Below the pieces are notes generated by a model. The model had not been told where the DNA came from. It saw nothing but the letters and a program-made list of their open reading frames with translations, and did no database searches. The position numbers and the translations under genes are program-made. This document shows positions 35,532 to 44,900 of a DNA stretch of 64,000 nt, one piece after another. Source of the DNA: JTS-RE37 sp963756115 (lineage in GTDB: Bacteria > Bacteroidota > Bacteroidia > Flavobacteriales > Flavobacteriaceae); the NCBI GenBank assembly GCA_963756115.1, contig CAVWMN010000010.1, positions 434,001 through 498,000 of the forward strand, in the 5' to 3' direction. The number at the start of each line of letters is the position of its first letter. The stretch's first letter is position 1.

Positions 35532-38464
35532 CAATTACTTATTTGTTGCAACAAATATTCTTTCTCCTGTGAACTCAACGATTGTAGCTTGTCCAGCAAA
35601 GCTTCCACTTCCTGTTGAATTTGGCGCTTCTCTATCAATTCCAGCAACTCCCTGGTTTCAGGGGCGGCCTTTTTTTCAGCCACATGTAATTTTGATCCGG
35701 TTTCCTCCACTATGACCACCGCTTCCTTTATTCCGGTGAATTCCGAGATCACCTTTACGATTTCATCAGGCTCTACACGAAAGCCCCTGATCTTTATCTG
35801 TTGGTCTGCCCTCCCGTAAAATTCAATAATACCATCTTTGCCATAACGGCCCAGATCCCCTGTCCTATATAGTTTTTCCGTATCACCGCTCTTAAAAGGA
35901 TTGGTGATATAGGTGGTACGCGTCAGGTCGCTCCTGTTCAGATAGCATCCGGACAGTCCGGGCCCGCCAATGTAGATTTCCCCCCTGGAACCATAGGGTA
36001 CCCTGTCCAGGTGTTTGTTCAAAAGGTAAATCTCTGCGTTGGCGACAGGTTTACCAATCGGAACTGCAGCAAATGAATCCTCCTTTTTTATTTGATGTGC
36101 AATACACCAAACGGTTGCTTCGGTAGGGCCATACTCATTGTATAAAGTCACATTGGGATGTTTTTCAAAATGCAGTGCGGGCAGGATTGCAGGACATGCT
36201 TCCCCAGCTACAATAACAGTTGACAGGCTCTGCAAACGGTCATTGTCTGTATGTTCAAGGATCAACTTATAGAGTGATGGCAGCATTAAAGTATGGGTGA
36301 TTGCGTTCGCGGAAATTACTTCCTCCATTTTATCCATGTCCTGCTCCAACCGGTTCTCTGCGATCACCAGCGTACCACCGGTACATAAAGTCCAGTAGAT
36401 TCCTGCCTTTGAGCTGTCAAAGGATATGGATGACATCAGCAGGAAGGATTTTGGGTTATCCGGATAGAACAATAGTCGACCTTCTGTTGAATTAAGGATA
36501 TTGCCATGGGTAATGGGAACGCCTTTTGGGTTACCGGTACTTCCTGAGGTATAAATGACATAGGCACCATGGTGTTTTTCCACCTTGGGTATGGAGAGGG
36601 GAGTCGTTATTTCTTCCTGTACCAATTCTTCGATCAAAAGGACGGTTGACCGGCCTTGTTTAAAATCCGATTGAAAGGGCTTTTGGGAAAGTACTACAGG
36701 TACTTCGGAATCCTGCAGCATAAAATCTACGCGTTTTGCAGGATATGCCGGATCAATAGGCAGGTAAGCACAACCGCTTTTTAAGATCCCCAGCAGGCCA
36801 CTGATCATTTCCACGGATCTATCCGCACATAACCCAATGATTTTCCGTTCCCCATTCGTATGCTTAATTATACCCTGTGCGATCCGGTCAGCCTGCTCGT
36901 TCAGTTCCTTATAGGTGACGGTTGATTTTCCAACTGCCACGGCCGGATGATCTGGCTGCTGTGCGGCGATTTTCCCGAAAATTGTGTGGATGTTGTCATA
37001 TTGCTGAAAAGGACCTTCAGGCCTGTTGTCCGCAGAATTAAAAAATTCTTGTTCCCGGGGGGTCTGCATCGGAATCTTTTCCAATACCTGCGATGGGTTC
37101 TCTGCAATGCCCTCTAATAACATTTTAAAGTGATCCTGAAATTGTATGATGGTCGACCTATCGAATAGATCAGTCGCGTACTCAAAGGATGATGATAAAT
37201 GGCCCTTGTTGTTGGAGATATACAGGGTGAGATCAAATTTGGCAACCCCGCTGTTGATGAAATTGTAGGAAAACTCTACTTCCGGACCAAAACTAACAGA
37301 TGGCGGCACATCATGGTAGATGAACATGGTTCTGAACAGCGGGTTTTTCCCGGGTATCCTTTCCGGTTTGAGTTCCTTTATCAACTGGTCGAAGGTGATG
37401 TCCATATTGGAGAACGCGCCCATAGCCGTTTCGTTGACTTTTTTTACCAGGTCGGCAAAGGACCTCCCCTCGGGGATTGCAGTCCTTAATACAATGGTCT
37501 CATCAAAAAAACCTATGAGGTTCTCCAGTATTTTTTCTTTTCTGTTCGATATTGGGGATCCGATGAGTATATCATTCTGCCCGCTATACCGGTACAGCAT
37601 AAGGTAATAGACAGCAAGCAGAAATACATAAGGGGTGGTAAAAAGTTGCCTGGACAGGTCGATTATTTTTGTGGATAATGCTTTGGAATAATATTGAATA
37701 TGTGTCTCTCCCTGGAAGGTGTTGTGTTTATCCGGTCTATTTTTGGTGGGCAGTTCCAAATTCGGGATTTCCCCGGAAAGTTTTTCTTTCCAATAGGCCA
37801 GCTGCTCCGTGTTCAGCTGCTGTTGTTGCTGCCAATAGGCGTAATCTGAAAACTGGATAGCAGGAAGGGTCTCCGCGACGGCAGTCCGGGAACATAGGTT
37901 TTTATAGTTACGCGCCAATTCTTCCCGGAAGACACCCATGGACCATTTGTCCGTAATGATATGATGAAGGGTAACCAGCAAGACCCATTCTGATGAAGAA
38001 ACCTTTATAAGGGTTGACCTTATTAATGGAGGCTGGTCCAGATAAAATGGTTTGCCCGCGTCGGCCATGAGTATATTCATTTTTTCCGATTCCTTTTTCC
38101 CGGGGGGTAATTCAGAAATATCGTAATCCTGAACTGAAATTATAAGGGAGGAATTGGTTTTTTGAAGTAAGGAACCGTCCTCGACCCTAAAAGAAGTTTT
38201 AAATATGGTATGAGCCGACCATATTCTTTGGAGGCTTTTTTTTAGGATTTCCGGTTGCAACCTACCCTTGAATGTATACATCTCCGAGTAGTTATATACC
38301 GAACTGTTTGGATAGAGCTGTTGCAGGAACCAAAGTCGCTGCTGGCCGCGGGAAGGAGGTATTGGTGCATCCAGGGGTGCCCTGTTAATCCCCGCCGGAG
38401 CAGTAACCTTTTGATGCTGCTTCCATTTGCTCAGAAGGGAATTTACATTAGATTCATCATTCAT
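35531..38464 (-). CDS. NRPS: condensation domain and truncated adenylation domain (to A8)
   Basis: A 977-residue protein. The condensation domain occupies about 30-470, with HHIITDKWS at 167-175. The adenylation domain follows, with the YTSGSTGNPKG phosphate loop near 638, YGPTEATVW near 778, YRTGDLGRYG near 866 and A8 KIRGFRVEPDEI (891-902). It then stops without A9 and A10; the last 45 residues form a helical tail containing LQSLSSQEKEYLLQQ. Pocket residues read D, S, A, M, I, A, E, V, W for the nine variable positions, which I cannot match to a known amino acid. The remainder of the A domain begins the next gene. The start is ATG 38464, not 38500. Confidence 0.9.
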   Translation of the reverse strand: MNDESNVNSLLSKWKQHQKVTAPAGINRAPLDAPIPPSRGQQRLWFLQQLYPNSSVYNYSEMYTFKGRLQPEILKKSLQRIWSAHTIFKTSFRVEDGSLLQKTNSSLIISVQDYDISELPPGKKESEKMNILMADAGKPFYLDQPPLIRSTLIKVSSSEWVLLVTLHHIITDKWSMGVFREELARNYKNLCSRTAVAETLPAIQFSDYAYWQQQQQLNTEQLAYWKEKLSGEIPNLELPTKNRPDKHNTFQGETHIQYYSKALSTKIIDLSRQLFTTPYVFLLAVYYLMLYRYSGQNDILIGSPISNRKEKILENLIGFFDETIVLRTAIPEGRSFADLVKKVNETAMGAFSNMDITFDQLIKELKPERIPGKNPLFRTMFIYHDVPPSVSFGPEVEFSYNFINSGVAKFDLTLYISNNKGHLSSSFEYATDLFDRSTIIQFQDHFKMLLEGIAENPSQVLEKIPMQTPREQEFFNSADNRPEGPFQQYDNIHTIFGKIAAQQPDHPAVAVGKSTVTYKELNEQADRIAQGIIKHTNGERKIIGLCADRSVEMISGLLGILKSGCAYLPIDPAYPAKRVDFMLQDSEVPVVLSQKPFQSDFKQGRSTVLLIEELVQEEITTPLSIPKVEKHHGAYVIYTSGSTGNPKGVPITHGNILNSTEGRLLFYPDNPKSFLLMSSISFDSSKAGIYWTLCTGGTLVIAENRLEQDMDKMEEVISANAITHTLMLPSLYKLILEHTDNDRLQSLSTVIVAGEACPAILPALHFEKHPNVTLYNEYGPTEATVWCIAHQIKKEDSFAAVPIGKPVANAEIYLLNKHLDRVPYGSRGEIYIGGPGLSGCYLNRSDLTRTTYITNPFKSGDTEKLYRTGDLGRYGKDGIIEFYGRADQQIKIRGFRVEPDEIVKVISEFTGIKEAVVIVEETGSKLHVAEKKAAPETRELLELIEKRQIQQEVEALLDKLQSLSSQEKEYLLQQISN

Positions 38465-38477
38465 AGCCTTATCATTT

Positions 38478-39746
38478 CTAAAATTCTTCCACCAGACCAA
38501 GGGATAGCCTTATCTTATACAGAACTGCCCGCAGGGTGTCATCTAATGTCAGATTGATATCAAATGCACGTTCCACAAACCAATATAGTGAAATCAGGAT
38601 TAGCAATCCGGACATGAATATCAATAACCTGGGATATATCCAGCGTTTTCTCAGCAGGTATAAGAACGGAAAAATTGCAGCGATAATGGCTACCTGCCCA
38701 ATCTCTACCCCGAGGTTAAAGCCCAGGAGGGAGAGGCTGAGGTATTCGCCCCGAAAACCAAGTTCTCCCAGGACACTGGCAAATCCGAAGCCATGAAAAA
38801 GCCCAAAAATAAAGGCAATGATCCATTCCCTCCCTATCAGCACCGGTTTTATATTATGGTATGCTGCAAGTCCAATAGACAAGGCGATTATGGATTCTAC
38901 CACCCGCGACGGGATGTTGATGATCTGAAGGGACGCCAGGGACAAGGTAATGGTATGCGCAATGGTAAAAAAGGTTATTACCTTTATAATGTAGATAAAG
39001 GCCGGTTTGAACTTTGGTACAGGCTCCCATCCCCAGTCGATCAATCGGACTCTTCGGGCATTCCCTGGATTTTGTACCTTGTCATCCCGCCTCCGCCTGA
39101 CGACTGACGGGAGGATGAGCGCAACCAAAAAGAGGATATGGTCGAACCCTATCCAGATATGCCATATTCCCTGCCTTATCATAGCCATAAAGCCTTTCCA
39201 TACAGACGTATCGGTCAGCGACAGCGTTTTGGTGTAGTTGCCTGGAGTAAAATCCAGTGCCATCATACTTTCATTGTTGATCAGGCCTGCCTTCCAATTG
39301 TATTCAATACCCAGCACATTGGTATGCGATGGGTCTTCCTGCAGAAAAACGGAATAGGTAACTTCGAGCTCATCCGGGAGTTTTTTTATATTCCCCAGTT
39401 TAAAATGGAAATTGATAAATGACCCGTAATTGACCCATAACCTGCTGGTTTCACCCGTAAATAGGATTTCGTGTTTGCCATAAACCGAAGAAAAGGCTGC
39501 ATGTTTGAGGATATAGGCTTGTATCTGTTCCTGATAGGGTTTAACATCCTCCAGACGCGGGTGCAACTCTAACTTAAGCCCTAAAAACTCATTTAACTCA
39601 TGAACATTGAGTTCAAACCTTCCTTCAATGCCATCCGCTTCATAGATCCTTAAATATATCAGGCTCCTGTCCGGTCTGTGAGCGAACATCGTAACAGGGA
39701 TCATAAACAATAAGGCAGCAAAGCTCAGAAATAACATTCTTTTCAT
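38478..39746 (-). CDS. HupE/UreJ-family membrane protein
   Basis: A 422-residue protein with signal peptide (ending near AHRPD), a soluble beta-rich N-terminal domain (to about 185) and a C-terminal block of seven or so membrane helices of the HupE/UreJ_2 type. Conserved histidines sit in WHIWIGFDHILFL, TIAHTITL and FGLFHGFGFASVLGELGF. Family relatives are linked to nickel, cobalt or copper supply for metalloenzymes. Its gene ends 13 bp before the first NRPS start, so it opens the leftward NRPS operon, suggesting a metal-related role for the product. Which metal is not shown. Confidence 0.8.
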   Translation of the reverse strand: MKRMLFLSFAALLFMIPVTMFAHRPDRSLIYLRIYEADGIEGRFELNVHELNEFLGLKLELHPRLEDVKPYQEQIQAYILKHAAFSSVYGKHEILFTGETSRLWVNYGSFINFHFKLGNIKKLPDELEVTYSVFLQEDPSHTNVLGIEYNWKAGLINNESMMALDFTPGNYTKTLSLTDTSVWKGFMAMIRQGIWHIWIGFDHILFLVALILPSVVRRRRDDKVQNPGNARRVRLIDWGWEPVPKFKPAFIYIIKVITFFTIAHTITLSLASLQIINIPSRVVESIIALSIGLAAYHNIKPVLIGREWIIAFIFGLFHGFGFASVLGELGFRGEYLSLSLLGFNLGVEIGQVAIIAAIFPFLYLLRKRWIYPRLLIFMSGLLILISLYWFVERAFDINLTLDDTLRAVLYKIRLSLGLVEEF

Positions 39747-40109
39747 AGGGGTGATTTCTTTCGGTACCTTTACCACACTACCGGCATCAGACTACTTTTT
39801 GTTTAACTTTTTCGAATTTCTTCTAAACCACCAATTCATGCAGAATTGCGGCTATTTGGTAGTTATAGGTAAAATGGGAGGTGATATGAAGGGTTGAACA
39901 AGTTTTGTTTTTTTTATAAATATGACAATAATTTAGCATATATATCAACAAAAATTTGTTTTTTCGGGTATGTTTATTGTATTATTAATTCTTTATGAAC
40001 CTATCTTTTACAATAATTTAAATCAAATAGTTCTATAATTTTTTGGAAATAGTATGGAATTTATGTCATAGCCATCACAGGAATCTATAAAATCAAACGC
40101 CCCAGAAGA
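39747..40109. promoter_or_regulatory. AT-rich divergent promoter region of the NRPS locus
   Basis: This 363-bp gap separates the two divergent NRPS operons and is markedly more AT-rich than neighbouring genes. It contains long T runs and several Bacteroidetes-like promoter fragments, for example TTTTG near 39902 followed about 20 bp later by TAATTTAG. No operator such as a Fur-type palindrome could be recognised by eye. No gene is seen in it. Confidence 0.5.
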
Positions 40110-41678
40110 ATGATTTATACCTTGGCACATCTTATTGAACTGGCTGCGGTACGCTGGCCGGGAAATGAAGCTTTCAGAAGTTTGAATGACTCCCTGTCCT
40201 ACGCCGAATTGAACCACAAAGCAGATCAGCTTTCCTGTTTTTTGATGGAAGCCGGACTCGGCAAAGGGGATCGGGTAGGGATCGTTATGAACAGGTGCCT
40301 CGATACGGCTGTTGCGGTTTATGGTATCCTGAAGGCAGGTGGGGCCTACGTAGCAATTAACCCATTCCTGCCGGTCAACCGGATCTCAATGATCCTGGAA
40401 GATTGTGGTATTGAGCACATAGTGACCACTCCTGCCCTGGCTAAAAAAGTGAAAACCATCTCAGCAGCAGTACCATTTCTAAAATCTGTGGTAGGGATCT
40501 CAACAGATTTGGACGTCAAAACCGTTACCTGGGATACTATATTCTCCAAATCCCTGGACAGGTACAGCCCACCGGTGGTCCTGGAACAGGATCTGGCATT
40601 TATTCTGTACACTTCAGGATCAACAGGCATGCCTAAAGGAATTATGCATACCCATTACAGTGGCCTGTGCCTGGCAAGGCTGGAAGCAGAACTGCATTCC
40701 ATGAAGATGAATGACCGAATCGGAATTTTGGCGCCCCTGCATTTTGACCAGGCGAATTTTGGCTATTTTTCGCCGCCCCTGGTAGGTGCAACATCCATCA
40801 TCTTCCCGGACTCCTACGTAAAATTACCGCCCAGCCTGGCTGCATTGGTGGCTAAGGAAAAAATCACCATCTGGTTCTCGGTTCCATTTATACTGGTGCA
40901 GCTTCTGTTGCATGGTAACATGGAAGAGCATGATTTTAATTCCTTGCGCTGGGTGCGGTTCGGCGGCGAAGTTTTTCCCGTGAAAACCCTTAGGGAGCTT
41001 ATGTTGAAGTGGCCGCACGCCAGGTTTATCAATTCGTATGGCCCTTCTGAACTCGCCCGTTGTACGTTTCATATACTTACGGAACCACCACAGGAAGATG
41101 AACAGGTCCCCCTGGGCAGGGTTTGGGGCAATACGGAATATTTGATCCTTGATAAACAGGACCAGGTAGTAAAAAAAGGCAAACCCGGCCAGTTGGTGGT
41201 CAGAACTGCCACCTTGATGGTAGGTTATTGGAACAACCCGGAACTTACAGAGAAATCTTATTTCAGAAAAAAAATCGCCGCGGGTTATGACCATGTTTTT
41301 TACAGGACGGGTGACATGGTGTACGAGAACCAAAAAGGGGAACTGATGTTCCTTGGAAGGATCGACAGGCAAACCAAACTCCGGGGCTATAGGATTGAAC
41401 TCGATGAGATTGAATCCACGTTGTTGAAAAACATTCATGTAAAGGAAGCCGCTGTGATCGTGGTTCAGAAAAATGGACACTCAAAAGAACTTGAAGCAGC
41501 AGTGCGACTTGCAGAAGGTTCGGATGTCGGACACGAGGCGTTGCTCCTGTTTTGCAGAACCCAGCTTCCGCCGTATGCCGTTCCGCAAAAACTGACCATC
41601 ATGAAGGATTTTCCGAGAACGGGTACCGGGAAAATAGACAGGAATGTAATTATTAAATTGCTTGAAGCAGATGAATGA
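40110..41678 (+). CDS. Stand-alone adenylation enzyme
   Basis: A 522-residue, complete adenylation domain (A1 to A10) with no condensation or carrier domain attached. It has the YTSGSTGMPKG loop near residue 172, the substrate region HFDQANFGYF, YGPSELARC, YRTGDMVYE, RGYRIELDEIE (A8) and the final GTGKIDRN (A10). The Asp that holds the alpha-amine is present (HFD), so an amino acid is the likely substrate. The remaining pocket reads Q, F, F, R, G, S, R, C and I do not recognise it; the arginines hint at an acidic side chain. It should load the carrier protein encoded immediately downstream, whose start lies inside this gene. Confidence 0.85.
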   Translation: MIYTLAHLIELAAVRWPGNEAFRSLNDSLSYAELNHKADQLSCFLMEAGLGKGDRVGIVMNRCLDTAVAVYGILKAGGAYVAINPFLPVNRISMILEDCGIEHIVTTPALAKKVKTISAAVPFLKSVVGISTDLDVKTVTWDTIFSKSLDRYSPPVVLEQDLAFILYTSGSTGMPKGIMHTHYSGLCLARLEAELHSMKMNDRIGILAPLHFDQANFGYFSPPLVGATSIIFPDSYVKLPPSLAALVAKEKITIWFSVPFILVQLLLHGNMEEHDFNSLRWVRFGGEVFPVKTLRELMLKWPHARFINSYGPSELARCTFHILTEPPQEDEQVPLGRVWGNTEYLILDKQDQVVKKGKPGQLVVRTATLMVGYWNNPELTEKSYFRKKIAAGYDHVFYRTGDMVYENQKGELMFLGRIDRQTKLRGYRIELDEIESTLLKNIHVKEAAVIVVQKNGHSKELEAAVRLAEGSDVGHEALLLFCRTQLPPYAVPQKLTIMKDFPRTGTGKIDRNVIIKLLEADE

Positions 41679-41910
41679 TACCATCATTACATACATAAAA
41701 GAAGAGCTGTCGGCCGAGCCTTTGGAAAATATCGGTCTGGACGAAGACCTTTTGGGAGGCGGGATTGTAGATTCCCTGGGGATGATGAAGCTGGTGCTTT
41801 TCCTTGAAAAAGAATTTCACATCAAAATAGACCCCGGTGATATGACAGTTGAGAATTTTATGACAATCCGGAATATTACCGATTATATAGCAATAAGAAT
41901 CAGCCGTTAA
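41671..41910 (+). CDS. Stand-alone acyl/peptidyl carrier protein
   Basis: A 79-residue four-helix carrier protein. The phosphopantetheine attachment site is in GGGIVDSLGMMKLV (Ser near residue 38). ATG 41671 overlaps the end of the adenylation gene by 8 bp, and its stop overlaps the next ATG (TAATG), so the three genes are translationally linked. Together with the stand-alone A enzyme it probably forms the starter unit for the following C-A-PCP synthetase. Confidence 0.9.
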   Translation: MNDTIITYIKEELSAEPLENIGLDEDLLGGGIVDSLGMMKLVLFLEKEFHIKIDPGDMTVENFMTIRNITDYIAIRISR

Positions 41911-44900
41911 TGTTCCCAAATCCAGCAATAAAGCGCATGAAGTTACCACTTACGCCCAGTCAATTGACCTTATGGATGGGGCAAAAGATGAACCCTGCAT
42001 CTCCGCTATACAATACAGCGTCGTCCTATGAAATTTTTGGTGCGCTGAATGAACCCCGTTTCAAAATGGCATTTCAATCCCTTATGGATCGTACGGATGC
42101 CTTTAGGATCCGATTTACCGAGGAAGAAGGAATCCCCTGTCAGTCTGTTCAACCGGAGCTGCGATATGATCTCGAGGTTGTTGATTTCACGGGTGATCCA
42201 TCCGAACTAAGTATCCGCGAATGGCTGGAGGACCGCAGTCGGCGAGTATTCGATTTATCACGGCAGGTCTTTGACTCGGTGTTGCTCAAAATTGCCCCGG
42301 AACGATATGTTTGGTATATCAATATGCACCATTTGGTTACGGATGGCGTTTCCCGGAAAATTATATTCAGTCGGATGGAACAACTGTATGGGGGTCTCAT
42401 ACGGGAAGCAGCGGTCCTGGGACATCAGGGAGCTTCTTATTTAGACTATGTCGGATCCCGGCAGGAAGCCCGGGACGGGGAGGATAACCCATATTGGAAA
42501 GAAAAAACGGAGGGTATCGAAGAGTCGCCCGTTTTATATGGTGTCCGGCACATCGATAAAACAACCCTGGCAACACGGCATATCCTGCACCTGGGACCGC
42601 AACGTTCCCAAAAATTGAGGACGCTGGCAGCGGATCCGGAATTTCGCAGCTGGACGGAAAACCTCAGCATGTTCAATATCCTGGCAACCCTTTTTTTCAT
42701 TTACCTATACAGAATCAGCGGGCAGGGGAAACTGGCAATAGGGGCCCCAACGCATAACCGGGTTTCCCGGAAATTCCAGGAAACAGCAGGTTATTTTCTA
42801 GAGATATTTCCGTTGATCACCACTATCAGATCAGATGACACCTTTCTTACAGTTCTACAACAGGTAAAATTAGAAGTTAATGATCATATCAGGCATTCCC
42901 AACAACAAGCAATAGCGCCGGAGTTAAGAAATACCTTCAATGTAGTCCTGAATTTCATCAATACCAGTTTTACGGAATTTTGTGGATTTAAAACAAAATC
43001 CAACTGGATATTTCCCGGGCACATGGATCCGAACCATCAAATCCGTTGTCATGTTTCGGATTTTGACGGTTCGGGGGAATTAGCACTATCTTTTGATTTA
43101 AACCATGGCACTTTTGACCCGGAGAACTGTGAAAATGTCCCCCGGCATTTCTTAAAACTGATGGATGCCATGCTGGCCGACATTCACACCGCTGTTGGTT
43201 ACCCGGAGATCAGTACCGAAGGGGAAAAGCGTGGAATTATGGAGAAATCTGTCTACCTACCGGTCAACCAAAGCTTTTTTGAGCTATACACAGAGAACAC
43301 TGCAAAGAATTCCGGATCAACGGCTTTGCAATATGGGAATAAGGAACTCACCTATTCCGGCCTGCATAAAAAGGTGGGCCAGGTTTCAGCTTACCTTACG
43401 CAGCAGGGCATAGTGGCAGGGGACACTATCGGACTCAATTTTTTCAGGAGTCCGGAATATGTTATCAGTATGTTGGCAACCATCCGGCTGGGCTGCATTT
43501 TTGTGCCGATTGCATCTGACCAGCCAAAAGCCCGGATTGCCTACATCCTTGAAAATTCAGGGTGCAAACTGGTGCTAACCGACAGTGATATAAGTCAAAC
43601 CCCGCTCCAAACGGACATCAGGTTCCTGGTGTTGAATATGGATTCCATACATCATCTTCCGGACCCGGACAATGCGGATGATACCATGATATCCGATGGC
43701 ACGGATACTGCATACATATTATATACTTCAGGAAGTACGGGAAACCCCAAAGGGGTGGCGGTATCCTATGGAGCATTGTCTAACTACCTGCTTTGGGCTG
43801 CCGGGTACTACCATAAAGAAGGATCATTTTCCTTTCCGTTTTTTACCTCTCCGGGCTTCGATCTTACGCTTACCTCACTTTTTTTGCCATTGCTGACGGG
43901 GGGCAGAATAGTCATTTACAGGGAAGGTAATTCCGGCCCGGATATTTCCCTGGTTCAGGTCTTGACAGACAATAAGGTGAACACCATTAAACTCACACCG
44001 TCTCACATCGCACTGATTGAGGGCCGCGATCTGTCAGATTCCCAAATAAGAACCGTGATTGTGGGAGGGGAGGATTTTAAGACTAGTACGGCCAGGGAAC
44101 TGGTTTCGGTGTTCGGGGAAAAAGTGCATATATACAATGAGTATGGGCCCACTGAGGCTACCGTGGGAAGTACAGTATGTAAATATGATCCCCGAAAACA
44201 TGATGGGGCATCTGTTCCAATAGGAAGGCCTGTAACCAACATGAGTGCTTACATCCTTGATTCGTATAAGCATATGGTGCCCAATGGTGTTGTAGGCGAG
44301 CTCTATTTAAGTGGCCACAGCCTGGCAAAGGGTTACCTCAATATGGATGCACTTGCCGAAGCTAAATTTGTAGATGATATCCTGTTGCCCGGAAGGAAAA
44401 TGTATCGCACCGGTGATCTCGGTCGATGGAACCAGGAAGGAGAGCTGGAGTATTTAGGAAGGGTGGATGAACAGGTGAAATTGAATGGTTTTCGAATTGA
44501 ATTGCAGGATATCGAAGCAAACCTGGCTTCACATCCTGCGGTTGAAACTTCTGCCGTCGTGCTGATAAACGAAAAACAGCATATCCCCGAAAATGAAGTT
44601 ATTAACTGTAAGGAATGCGGTTTGCCGTCTAACTACCCCAGCTCCGATTTTGATTCCCATGGAGTATGTCATCTCTGCAATGCGTTTAAAGGATATAAAG
44701 AAAAGACGGCTGCGTATTTCAAAACCGAAGAAGACTTAAAACAGTTACTTAATTCCCGAAAGGGAACAGGCGGGGACTATGATTGCATTTCTCTGTTAAG
44801 CGGGGGCAAGGACAGTACGTATATCCTGGCCCGACTCATCCATATGGACCTTAAAGTACTGGCTTTTACCCTGGACAACGGCTATATATCGGATCAGGCC

